8,679 nucleotides of DNA from JAZGBC01 sp036444495 (GCA_036444495.1 JAZGBC010000210.1:1-8679), one strand, 5' to 3'. Positions 1 to 6,209 are shown, counted from the stretch's first letter. Notes: generated by a model not told the origin, from the letters alone. Made by a program: numbers and translations.

Positions 1-1040
1 TGCGCCGGGCGCTGGCCGCCGGCGTGCCGCCCGGGAAGATCGTTTTCGCCGGCGTGGGCAAGACGCCCGAAGAAATGGCCTTCGGGCTGGAGGCGGGCAT
101 CCTTCAGTTCAACGTTGAATCCCTGCCCGAGATGGAAACGCTCTCGCGGGTCGCCGCCGGCAAGGGGCTGCGCGCGTCCATCGCGCTGCGCCTCAATCCG
201 GACGTGGATGCGCGCACCCACGCGCACATCTCCACCGGCAAGGCCGAGAACAAGTTCGGCATCGACCTGGATCGGGCGCGCGCGGCCATCGCCCGGGCCA
301 CCGAACTGCCCGGCCTGTCGCTCGAGGGGCTGGCGGTGCACATCGGCTCGCAGTTGACCGACCTGGAGCCCTACCGCACCGCCTTTACCAAGGTTGTCGA
401 GCTGTACCGCGAGTTGAAGGCCGGTGGCCTGCCGCTCAAGCGCCTCGATTTCGGCGGTGGGCTGGGGATTCGCTACCGCGAAGAAACACCCATTGATCTC
501 GCCGCCTACGCCGGGATCGTGCGGGAGCTGACTGCGGGGCTGGACGCCGAATTGATCTTCGAGCCGGGGCGGCTCCTGGTCGGTAACGCGGGGTTGCTGG
601 TTACCCGCGTGCTCTACGTCAAGGAGGGAGCGGAACGGCGCTTCCTGGTGGTGGATGCGGCCATGAACGACCTCATCCGGCCCACGCTCTACGACGCCTG
701 GCACGAGATCACTCCGGCCGCAGAACCGTCGCCGGGGGCCGAAACCGGGCCGGTCGATGTCGTGGGTCCCATTTGCGAGACCGCCGATACCTTTGCCCGC
801 CAGCGAAATCTGCCGCCGGTCGAGGCGGGGGAGCTGCTGGCCATCCACGCCGTGGGCGCCTATGGCGCGGTCATGGCCTCGGGCTATAACTGCCGCCTGC
901 CGGCGCCGGAGGTGCTGGTGCGTGGCCGTGATTACGCTATCGTAAGGCCCCGGCTGGATCATGAGACCGTGATCGCCGAGGACCGCATCCCGGATTGGCT
1001 GGAGGCCGCCCCGGCGAAGGCATCGCGCGGTGCCGCCTGA
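1..1040 (+). CDS. lysA: diaminopimelate decarboxylase, 5'-truncated by window edge
   Basis: Catalyses PLP-dependent decarboxylation of meso-diaminopimelate to L-lysine, the last step of lysine synthesis, in the cytoplasm. The reading frame is open from base 3, so 345 residues are visible and the true start lies upstream. The family is about 420 residues long, so roughly 75 N-terminal residues, including the PLP-binding lysine, are missing. Visible fold-type III decarboxylase motifs are HIGSQ (nt 339-353), the glycine-rich phosphate-binding GGGLGI (453-470), EPGR (561-572), the CETAD active-site cysteine motif (774-788) and YGAVMASGYN (861-890). The last two are typical of LysA rather than of ornithine or arginine decarboxylases. 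The frame ends in TGA at 1038-1040. The next gene starts 30 bp later in the same frame with no terminator between, so the two are probably co-transcribed. GTG at 24 is an internal codon, not the start. Confidence 0.96.
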   Translation, partial: RRALAAGVPPGKIVFAGVGKTPEEMAFGLEAGILQFNVESLPEMETLSRVAAGKGLRASIALRLNPDVDARTHAHISTGKAENKFGIDLDRARAAIARATELPGLSLEGLAVHIGSQLTDLEPYRTAFTKVVELYRELKAGGLPLKRLDFGGGLGIRYREETPIDLAAYAGIVRELTAGLDAELIFEPGRLLVGNAGLLVTRVLYVKEGAERRFLVVDAAMNDLIRPTLYDAWHEITPAAEPSPGAETGPVDVVGPICETADTFARQRNLPPVEAGELLAIHAVGAYGAVMASGYNCRLPAPEVLVRGRDYAIVRPRLDHETVIAEDRIPDWLEAAPAKASRGAA

Positions 1041-1070
1041 ACAGCATGGTGTGAGGATCGAAAACCCAAG

Positions 1071-3521
1071 GTGACCAGGGAAAACCATCCCCGGACCGAT
1101 GCCGCGACCCCGAGGCTCCGATGGTTGGGCCCCCTGCTGGTCCTGGCGCGGACGGCGCTCTTCTGGGAGCGCGTCTGGCCCGCCGTCTGGCCGGCCGTGG
1201 GGATCGCCGGGCTGTTCCTGGCCATCGCACTTCTGGACCTCCTGCCATTCCTGCCCGGCTGGATGCACGTGATCCTGCTTATCGCCTTCGCGGCGGGCCT
1301 GGGCCTCGCCGCGGCCCGTGCCCTGCGCGGCCTGCGCTGGCCGAGCCTGGAACAGGGACGCCGCCGGCTGGAGATCGATAGCGGTTTGGCCCATCGGCCG
1401 CTCACCACGTTCGACGACGAGCTCGCCGCCGGGGCGGGGGACCGGGACTCGGCCGGGCTCTGGGATCTGCACCGCAGGCGCCTCGCCGCCCAGCTGCGCA
1501 AGCTTCGGCTCGGCCTGCCGCGGGCCGGATTGGCCGCGGTCGATCCCTTCGCCCTGCGCACCGCCCTTGGGCTTCTCCTGGTGATCGCCCTGGTGGCGGC
1601 CCGGGAGGACTGGCCCGGCCGTCTGCAGCGGGCGGTGACGCCCGAGCTTTCCGCTTTCGCGGCCGCGCCGCCGACCCGTCTCGACGTCTGGATCACGCCG
1701 CCCGCCTATACGGCCCTGGCGCCCCTCTTCCTCGACCCCGCCACGTCGGGCGAGGAAGCGCTCAGCGTGCCCCTGGGCAGCCGCGTGCTGGCCCAATTGG
1801 AAGGCGGCCGTGGCCTGCCCACGCTCGTCATCGGAGACGCCTCCACGCCCTTTGTCGCGGTCACCAGGGACGCCTACAAGGTCGAGGCCGAGCTCACCGG
1901 GGGCGAGCGTCTGGCGATCATGCAGGATAAGCTGGAGCTTGCCGCCTGGCGCCTGGCCCTGATGCCCGACAAACCGCCGGAGATCGAGTTTCTCTCGGCG
2001 CCGGCGCGCACCGAACGGGCCACGCTCAGGATCGATTATCTGGCCTCGGACGATTACGGCCTGAGCGCCGTGGGCGCGATCATCCGCCGGCTGGACGATC
2101 CCAAGGCCGAACCCATGGAGCTGAATCTGGCGCTGCCGGGCCCCGGCCTGCGCACGGCGGAAGGCACCAGCTACCATGACCTGACACCCCACCCCTGGGC
2201 TGGCCTGGCTGTCGATATCCGCCTGGTTGCCGAGGACGCAACCGGCCAGCGCGCCGAAAGCGACCCGATACGCACGGTCATACCCGAGCGCATCTTCAAC
2301 CATCCCGTGGCCCGCGCGCTGGTGGAACTGCGCAAGCAGCTGACCCTCAACCCCGAGGGCCGCCTGCCCGTGGTTCGCGCCCTGTCGGAGATTTACGAAC
2401 GCCCCGAGCATTACTTCCACGATATCGTCGTCGCGCTGGCCATCCGCTCGGCCGAGCGGCGTCTGATCCACGACCGTAGGCCCGAGGCGGTGATCGAGGT
2501 CCAGCAGCTCCTCTGGGACACGGCCCTGCATATCGAAGAGGGCGAACTGGCCATCGCCGAGCGCGACCTGCGCGAGATCCAGAAACAGCTCATGGAAGCC
2601 CTGAACCGGGGCGCGGACGATGCCGAGATTCAGCGCCTCATGGATCAGTTGCAGGAGGCGCTCGATCGCTTCCTCCAGGCGCTCGCCGAACAGCTGCAGG
2701 AACAGCTGGCCGAGGGCGGCGAGATGCAGCCGCTGCCGCCGGACGCGGAAATCCTGCAAGGGGACGACCTGCAGAACCTGATCGACCGGGCGCGCGAGCT
2801 GGCGCGCACCGGTGCACGAGACGCCGCCCGCGACCTCTTGGCCCAGTTGCAGAACATGCTGGAGAACCTGCGCGCCAATCCCTTTTCCCAGGGCCTGGAC
2901 CAGACCTCGCGCAACGCCTTCGAGATGATGCGCAACATGGAGTCGTTGATGGAACGCCAGCAGGAGCTGCTCGACCGCGGCTACCGGCGTTCGCAGCGGC
3001 CCGTCCCGGAAGGCGGCAGATCGCCTTCCGACGAGCAGGAGACCCAGGAGGACGCCCTCGGCCAGGAACGCCTGCGCCGGGAATTGGGCGACATCATGCG
3101 CCGCCTGGGCGAGGCGCTCGGCGAAATCCCGCGCTCGCTGGGCCGCGCCGAACGCTCCATGAGCGAGGCGCGCGACGCCCTGGACGGAGATCACTCGTCC
3201 GACGCCATCGCGCCGCAGTCCCGCGCCCTCGACCAGTTGCAACAGGGCCTGCAGGCCATGGCGGACCGCTTCATGGAGCAGATGGGCATGGGGCAAAGGG
3301 GCTCGGGCCAGGTCGGCGCGCGGCCCGGAATGGGGCGCGACCCCTTTGGGCGCCGGGCGGGCGACGGCGGCCTGGAGGCCCTGGAAGGCGTGAAAATCCC
3401 GGACCGAATGGAACTCAGGCGGGCGCGCGAGATACTCGATGAGCTGCGCCGGCGGCGCGGCGACCGCTGGCGGCCGGCGCAGGAGTTGGACTACATCGAC
3501 CGCCTGCTACGGCGTTTCTGA
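1071..3521 (+). CDS. TIGR02302/DUF4175 family membrane-anchored protein
   Basis: An 816-residue protein of the TIGR02302 (DUF4175) family, widespread in alphaproteobacteria and without an established function. GTG at 1071 is the first start codon after the lysA stop in this frame; a GAGGA at 1053-1057 is a rather distant possible ribosome site. Visible: two hydrophobic segments near residues 39-59 and 64-85, a third at about 160-177, then a probably extracytoplasmic region opening with the family-typical RLDVWITPPAYT (about 204-215). Residues about 500-660 are Q/E/R/L-rich and helical, likely coiled coil. A Met/Gly-rich linker follows (about 734-764). The C-terminal tail (about 770-816), with KIPDRMELRRAREILDELR and a final YIDRLLRRF, matches the end I recall for this family. 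The length is normal and the gene looks intact. An envelope role is inferred only from topology and its lysA and ftsEX surroundings. Confidence 0.9.
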   Translation: MTRENHPRTDAATPRLRWLGPLLVLARTALFWERVWPAVWPAVGIAGLFLAIALLDLLPFLPGWMHVILLIAFAAGLGLAAARALRGLRWPSLEQGRRRLEIDSGLAHRPLTTFDDELAAGAGDRDSAGLWDLHRRRLAAQLRKLRLGLPRAGLAAVDPFALRTALGLLLVIALVAAREDWPGRLQRAVTPELSAFAAAPPTRLDVWITPPAYTALAPLFLDPATSGEEALSVPLGSRVLAQLEGGRGLPTLVIGDASTPFVAVTRDAYKVEAELTGGERLAIMQDKLELAAWRLALMPDKPPEIEFLSAPARTERATLRIDYLASDDYGLSAVGAIIRRLDDPKAEPMELNLALPGPGLRTAEGTSYHDLTPHPWAGLAVDIRLVAEDATGQRAESDPIRTVIPERIFNHPVARALVELRKQLTLNPEGRLPVVRALSEIYERPEHYFHDIVVALAIRSAERRLIHDRRPEAVIEVQQLLWDTALHIEEGELAIAERDLREIQKQLMEALNRGADDAEIQRLMDQLQEALDRFLQALAEQLQEQLAEGGEMQPLPPDAEILQGDDLQNLIDRARELARTGARDAARDLLAQLQNMLENLRANPFSQGLDQTSRNAFEMMRNMESLMERQQELLDRGYRRSQRPVPEGGRSPSDEQETQEDALGQERLRRELGDIMRRLGEALGEIPRSLGRAERSMSEARDALDGDHSSDAIAPQSRALDQLQQGLQAMADRFMEQMGMGQRGSGQVGARPGMGRDPFGRRAGDGGLEALEGVKIPDRMELRRAREILDELRRRRGDRWRPAQELDYIDRLLRRF

Positions 3522-3544
3522 CTGAGTTAACCCAGGCTGAAGCC

Positions 3545-3931
3545 TTAGCCGCGGGCGGCGACGGGGGTATGCCCCTCGGCGAGCACGGAATCCACCGCCC
3601 GGCAGATCTGCTCGAGGGTGAAGGGCTTCATAACCACCCGGCAGATCAGTTCATCCAGATTGTAGGCGCGCTGGCGCTCGGCGGAATAGCCGGTCATCAG
3701 GAGGATCGGCAGATCGGGCCAGTCGCTCGTCACCTTGAGCGCCAAGCCGATACCGTCCAGGCCGGGCATCACGATATCCGTCACCAGCAGGTCGAATTCG
3801 GAGTCCTGAAGGGCGTCGAGCGCCTGCAGGCCGTCGTTGACCGCGGTAACCTCGTGCCCCTTGTGGGCCAAGGCGCGGGAAACGAAACTCTGCACCGCCA
3901 GGTCGTCTTCAGCTACGAGAATTTTTGCCAT
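3545..3931 (-). CDS. cpdR: CpdR-like single-domain response regulator
   Basis: A 128-residue stand-alone receiver domain without output domain. In Caulobacter, unphosphorylated CpdR primes the ClpXP protease and takes it to the pole to degrade CtrA (with RcdA and PopA) and PdeA; CckA-ChpT phosphotransfer switches it off. Receiver residues are all present: acidic pair D9/D10, phosphoacceptor D52 in VTDIVMPG, T80 in LLMTGYS, and K102 in MKPFTLEQI. The segment DIVMPGLDGIGLALKV followed by LPILLMTGYSAERQRA is characteristic of CpdR rather than of CheY or DivK. ATG at 3931-3929 is chosen because the family begins MAKILVAEDD and a GGTGG ribosome site lies just upstream. The 25-residue extension to 4006 is Arg/Gly-rich and unlike the family. 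Its stop lies 23 bp from the stop of the convergent TIGR02302 gene. A CtrA-type box sits 91 bp upstream. Confidence 0.92.
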   Translation of the reverse strand: MAKILVAEDDLAVQSFVSRALAHKGHEVTAVNDGLQALDALQDSEFDLLVTDIVMPGLDGIGLALKVTSDWPDLPILLMTGYSAERQRAYNLDELICRVVMKPFTLEQICRAVDSVLAEGHTPVAARG

Positions 3932-4022
3932 AATTTCACCACCCTGAACAATCGTACCCATTCTTCGCGCCACTCCCCCGCGCCTGTGGCCGCGACGCAC
4001 GTTCATAATGCGGTAAGACGGG

Positions 4023-4037
4023 TTAACATCCGGTTAA
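4023..4037 (-). promoter_or_regulatory. CtrA-type binding box upstream of cpdR
   Basis: On the minus strand this reads TTAACCGGATGTTAAC (including one base to the left): two TTAA half-sites with exactly seven bases between, followed by C. That is the full CtrA consensus TTAA-N7-TTAAC. It lies 91 bp upstream of the cpdR ATG and 254 bp from the divergent DUF2336 start, so cpdR is the more likely target. No clear -10 hexamer at standard spacing was found, so activation versus repression cannot be told. Two TTAA words at fixed spacing are rare by chance in GC-rich DNA. Confidence 0.65.
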
Positions 4038-4209
4038 AGTTACCGTTCCATGAAGCCCCGAAAGGCTCGAAGCGCCGCGCCAGAGGGGTGGCCCCGGCAC
4101 CCAAATGAAATAACCACCCAGTTGCAGGCATCGAAACGTCCAAGAAGTAATCATACACATTTTATCTAGTTTTTCTCTAAATTATACTTAGTTTGTATTT
4201 TCTATATTC

Positions 4210-4238
4210 TTGACAGATTCTTAGTTATCTGTTAAAAA
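4210..4238 (+). promoter_or_regulatory. candidate sigma-70-type promoter for DUF2336 gene
   Basis: A perfect -35 hexamer TTGACA (4210-4215) is followed after 17 bases by TAAAAA (4233-4238), which matches four of six -10 positions. The predicted start is near 4245, leaving a leader of roughly 45 bases before ATG 4292. A TATACT at 4183-4188 is a better -10 but has no acceptable -35 at the right distance. In such AT-rich DNA chance matches are likely, so this is moderate evidence. Confidence 0.4.
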
Positions 4239-4253
4239 TTCGTTATCTATTAA
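4224..4253 (+). repeat. 12-bp direct repeat, 18-bp period
   Basis: GTTATCTGTTAA (4224-4235) recurs as GTTATCTATTAA (4242-4253) with a single mismatch. The copies start 18 bp apart, and the first overlaps the candidate -10 of the DUF2336 promoter. A looser relative, TTTATCTAGTT, lies at 4161-4171. The arrangement resembles a two-site operator, but the protein that would bind it is unknown. Confidence 0.5.
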
Positions 4254-4291
4254 GTCACATTAACTAAAACAATAGAGAGACAGGAATAGAC

Positions 4292-5185
4292 ATGCTCGCC
4301 CACGAAGGGCAGACCCCCGACAATCCGAAGCGCCTTGCCGAGGACCTGGAGCGGCAGGTCCGCGAGGCGCTGTGCGAGCATGTCCTGCGCTCTCCCATCC
4401 TGCCGCCCAGGATGGCCCACGCGCTGGCACACAATCTGGAGTCCTTGGAGACGCCGCTTCTGGCCGATTCTACGACTCTCGGGGATCCGGGTTTAGCTGG
4501 AACCGGTAACTCGAATGGCTCCGCGGCCCGCCCGTCCGCGGGGTCCGGGCTTCCTATCCGAATCACCGAGCAGTTGATGGCCCAGATTTCCGCTGCCCTC
4601 CTGGATCACCTGGTCGAGCGCTACGGCTTCCCGCCGGCGTTGGCCCGGGAGATCATTCGGCACGGCCGCGAGCGCGCCCTGGTCAAGGCGCTGGATTCAG
4701 ACCTCCCCGCCCAGGAGTCCGCCGATCTGCTGGACGGCCTCCAGGCCGGCGGCAGGCTCAGCGCCACCCTGCTGCTAAGGGCGCTCTGCTGGGGACACCA
4801 GCCTATCTTCGAGGCGGCTTTGGCCCGTCTCGCCGGTATTCCCGAAGCCAATGCCCGTGTTCTGATCAATGATGCCGGTGCGGGAGGATTCCGGGCCATA
4901 TACCGGAAATCAGGCCTGCCGGAAGAGCTTTACCGGGCCTTCCGCGCTGCTTTCGACGTGGTCCAGGACAGCCGCCGCCAAAATTGCCGGCCCTGGGATG
5001 AGAGCGACCGGGACCGCATCATCCAGAGCCTGGTGCTGGCCTACGAGATGCTCTGCCCCGAGGACCTGGAAACCGTGCTGGCCCAGTTGGCCCGGCGCGC
5101 CGGGCCCCCGGCGGCGGTCTCCGCCGCCCACGCGGTGCAGAGCCCGCGGCCGGCCATGACGAGGCTGCAGGCGGTCCCGGCCTGA
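4292..5185 (+). CDS. DUF2336 domain-containing protein
   Basis: A 297-residue protein with no signal peptide or membrane segment, so probably cytoplasmic. DUF2336 proteins are alphaproteobacterial, alpha-helical and of unknown biochemical function. Family-like stretches: ALAHNLESLETPLLADSTTL (residues 44-63; the family typically has LA-x-D-x-VA-x-PVL-x-S-P-L here), and residues 153-220 with GRLSATLLLRALCWGHQPIF, EAALARLAGIP and a Gly/Ala-rich segment leading to KSGLPEELYRAFRAAFDVV. A Gly/Ser-rich insert at about 66-88 and an Ala/Pro-rich tail after 270 look like linkers. ATG 4292 is preceded by AGGA six bases upstream, a good ribosome site. It is divergent from cpdR across a long regulatory region and convergent with the zinc-ribbon gene. 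A link to cell-cycle control is inferred from neighbourhood only. Confidence 0.82.
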   Translation: MLAHEGQTPDNPKRLAEDLERQVREALCEHVLRSPILPPRMAHALAHNLESLETPLLADSTTLGDPGLAGTGNSNGSAARPSAGSGLPIRITEQLMAQISAALLDHLVERYGFPPALAREIIRHGRERALVKALDSDLPAQESADLLDGLQAGGRLSATLLLRALCWGHQPIFEAALARLAGIPEANARVLINDAGAGGFRAIYRKSGLPEELYRAFRAAFDVVQDSRRQNCRPWDESDRDRIIQSLVLAYEMLCPEDLETVLAQLARRAGPPAAVSAAHAVQSPRPAMTRLQAVPA

Positions 5186-5209
5186 GCCCAGGCCGGCCCC
5201 CATGCCGGC
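5177..5209. terminator. GC-rich hairpin between convergent genes, possible bidirectional terminator
   Basis: CCGGCCTG (5177-5184) and CAGGCCGG (5189-5196) form a perfect 8-bp stem with a 4-base loop, spanning the TGA stop (5183-5185) of the DUF2336 gene. An overlapping alternative pairs GCCGGC at 5192-5197 with GCCGGC at 5204-5209. It lies 30-60 bp past the stop of the convergent zinc-ribbon gene as well. No T-tract follows in either direction, so it is not a canonical intrinsic terminator. Confidence 0.35.
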
Positions 5210-5238
5210 ACGACCGACCGTTGGTGTTACTCCTGGTA

Positions 5239-6066
5239 TTAATCCGGCGCCACGAAATCGATGGATAGGTTGCCGGCGCGCGGCGGGTTTTGCATGGAGG
5301 TCTCGAAGGCGGTGGTGCCACCCGGCGGCAGCGTCTCCGCCTGGGCCGAGAAGATCCACTGGTCCAGCTCTTCGCCATCGCTATCCAGCAGGCTGGCCCG
5401 CATCAAGGGAACCTGCTGGTCCTTTTCCGAAACGTTGGCGACCAGCCCTTCGATAATGATCACGCTCTTGCCATCCACCAGGCGGCGCACCGATTTGACG
5501 TCGCGCAACTCCAGGCCCTCGCCCACATCCTTGACCGGCAGGCCGAGCAGCGCGTAGAGCCGGACCGCCCCGGGCGCCGCCTCGACGATCTGTTCCCGGC
5601 CGAAATAGAAGCCGCCGGACAGCCCCGCCACGACAACCAGAAGCAAGAGCCACCCGAGCAAAAGCGAGGAGCGCTGCTCCACCGGCGGAGAAGGCGGCCG
5701 CCGGTAGGCACGGCGCGACCTGAGCCCGGGGGCGCCCAGACCCTCCGGAATCGGCTCCATCAGCCCCGGGTCTGCCTCGGGAATATCCGGGACGGCTGTT
5801 TCCTCTTCGGTCAAATCCTCCAGCGGCGGTTCGGGCGCGGCCGGGGCTTCGGCCGCCGGCTCGCTGTGCGAATAGTCGATCTCCGCGCTTTCCGGCTGCG
5901 GGCTGGGCGCGCTTGCCGGAGTCTCCTCGGCCGGAGTCTCCTCGGCCAGCGGCTCCTGAAACCAGGTGTGGGCGCAGTCGCCGCAGCGGACCCGCCGGCC
6001 GTTCGGCCCCAACTGATCCGGTTCTACGAGAAACTTGGCCCGGCAAGACGGACAGATGAGGTTCAT
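5239..6066 (-). CDS. MJ0042-type zinc-ribbon membrane protein with DUF3426-like C-terminus
   Basis: A 275-residue protein. The N-terminal zinc ribbon (residues 1-36) has cysteine pairs C5-x2-C8 and C28-x2-C31 with the family-typical VRCGDCAHTWF. Residues about 40-130 form an acidic, Pro/Ala/Glu-rich low-complexity linker that includes a duplicated EETPA. A single hydrophobic helix at about 134-156 follows, with arginines before it (117-123), suggesting a cytoplasmic zinc ribbon and an extracytoplasmic C-terminus. The C-terminal region (about 180-275), with VIIIEGLVANVSEKDQQVPL, LLDSDGEELDQW and LPPGGTTAFETSM, resembles the DUF3426 beta-rich domain. Start ATG 6066-6064 gives the canonical MNLICPSC; the ribosome site is weak. 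Function is unknown. It is divergent from ftsE, an arrangement I recall as common in alphaproteobacteria. Confidence 0.88.
   Translation of the reverse strand: MNLICPSCRAKFLVEPDQLGPNGRRVRCGDCAHTWFQEPLAEETPAEETPASAPSPQPESAEIDYSHSEPAAEAPAAPEPPLEDLTEEETAVPDIPEADPGLMEPIPEGLGAPGLRSRRAYRRPPSPPVEQRSSLLLGWLLLLVVVAGLSGGFYFGREQIVEAAPGAVRLYALLGLPVKDVGEGLELRDVKSVRRLVDGKSVIIIEGLVANVSEKDQQVPLMRASLLDSDGEELDQWIFSAQAETLPPGGTTAFETSMQNPPRAGNLSIDFVAPD
5915..5947 (-). repeat. 15-bp tandem repeat inside zinc-ribbon gene linker
   Basis: The 15-base unit GCCGGAGTCTCCTCG (plus strand) occurs at 5915-5929 and 5930-5944, followed by three bases of a third copy. It is in frame and encodes the doubled EETPA (about residues 42-51) of the acidic linker. 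The copies are identical at nucleotide level, suggesting a recent slippage duplication. Copy number may vary between strains. Confidence 0.85.
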
Positions 6067-6121
6067 GAATTAACCGCTGTCTTCGCCGCCGATACAGTCA
6101 TGCCACGTAATATCACAGATT

Positions 6122-6150
6122 CTTATATGGTTCGCTAAAGACCAAGGCAA
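6122..6150 (-). promoter_or_regulatory. candidate sigma-70-type promoter for zinc-ribbon gene
   Basis: On the minus strand TTGCCT (6150-6145, four of six matches to -35) is separated by 17 bases from TATAAG (6127-6122, five of six matches to -10). Transcription would begin near 6115, giving a leader of about 50 bases to the ATG at 6066. The spacing is ideal and the sites stand out in GC-rich DNA. No comparable pair was found for ftsE on the plus strand. Confidence 0.42.
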
Positions 6151-6169
6151 GAACGGAGCGGGGCGCTTT

Positions 6170-6209
6170 ACGAAGCTGCGGCGGCTGTGCCATGCTCGCC
6201 GCCGTTCGT
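6170..6209 (+). promoter_or_regulatory. leader hairpin preceding ftsE ribosome binding site
   Basis: CGGCGGC (6179-6185) pairs with GCCGCCG (6198-6204) around a 12-base loop. Outside it ACGAA (6170-6174) pairs with TTCGT (6205-6209), leaving a 4-base bulge on the 5' side. The structure ends two bases before the purine-rich ribosome site at 6211-6219. It could affect mRNA stability or translation of ftsE. Its position inside the region that the longer GTG start would translate favours the shorter ftsE. Confidence 0.45.

Larger units (their letters stand above)
4141..4290. promoter_or_regulatory. AT-rich regulatory patch before DUF2336 gene
   Basis: Hand count gives 37 G/C in 150 bases (about 25% GC), against clearly GC-rich flanking genes. 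The patch is rich in T-tracts and TTAA, TTAT and TTAG words and ends at the ribosome site of the DUF2336 gene. This composition suits promoter melting, UP-element contact or binding by AT-preferring regulators (MucR/Ros-type or nucleoid proteins). It is confined to non-coding DNA; the following gene is GC-rich like its neighbours, so recent transfer of the gene is not indicated. Confidence 0.6.
3932..4291. other. divergent intergenic region cpdR / DUF2336 gene
   Basis: A 360-bp region with no convincing gene, separating two divergently transcribed genes. The cpdR-proximal half (to about 4130) has window-typical GC-rich composition and holds the CtrA box. The distal half is strongly AT-rich and holds the promoter-like element, the direct repeat and the extra TTAA motifs in front of the DUF2336 gene. 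Open frames crossing it (cpdR-side extension to 4006, and plus-strand 3569-4108) lack family-like sequence and start in poor contexts. No tRNA or riboswitch-like structure was recognised by eye. Confidence 0.8.

Noticed and set aside
959..1696. 245-codon minus-strand open frame opposite lysA/TIGR02302 gene
   Set aside because: The product is Arg/Ser/Ala-rich with no family-like sequence. It overlaps two well-supported genes and is typical of spurious antisense frames in GC-rich DNA.
3522..3545. Short palindromic elements between the TIGR02302 gene and cpdR as terminator
   Set aside because: AGGC-TGAA-GCCT is only a 4-bp stem, and CTGAGTTAACCCAG is an imperfect palindrome with no loop. No T-tract follows, so no terminator is called.
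3932..4006. 25-residue N-terminal extension of cpdR to an upstream ATG
   Set aside because: The extension is Arg/Gly-rich and absent from the family. The internal ATG at 3931 has its own ribosome site and gives the standard receiver start.
3569..4108. 179-codon plus-strand open frame antisense to cpdR and running into the intergenic region
   Set aside because: It mirrors the receiver-domain gene, its composition is shadow-like, and its end shows no domain or family-like sequence.
4183..4188. TATACT as main -10 of the DUF2336 gene
   Set aside because: The hexamer 17 bases upstream (TTTTAT) matches only two of six -35 positions. The TTGACA-based pair downstream is better, though not certain.
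6070..6075. TTAACC as a CtrA half-site just upstream of the zinc-ribbon gene start
   Set aside because: No second TTAA lies at seven-base spacing on either side; a lone half-site is not enough.
5290..6138. 282-codon plus-strand open frame antisense to the zinc-ribbon gene
   Set aside because: The product is Arg/Gln/Pro-rich low complexity. The opposite strand has an intact zinc ribbon, membrane helix and DUF3426-like domain, so this is a shadow frame.
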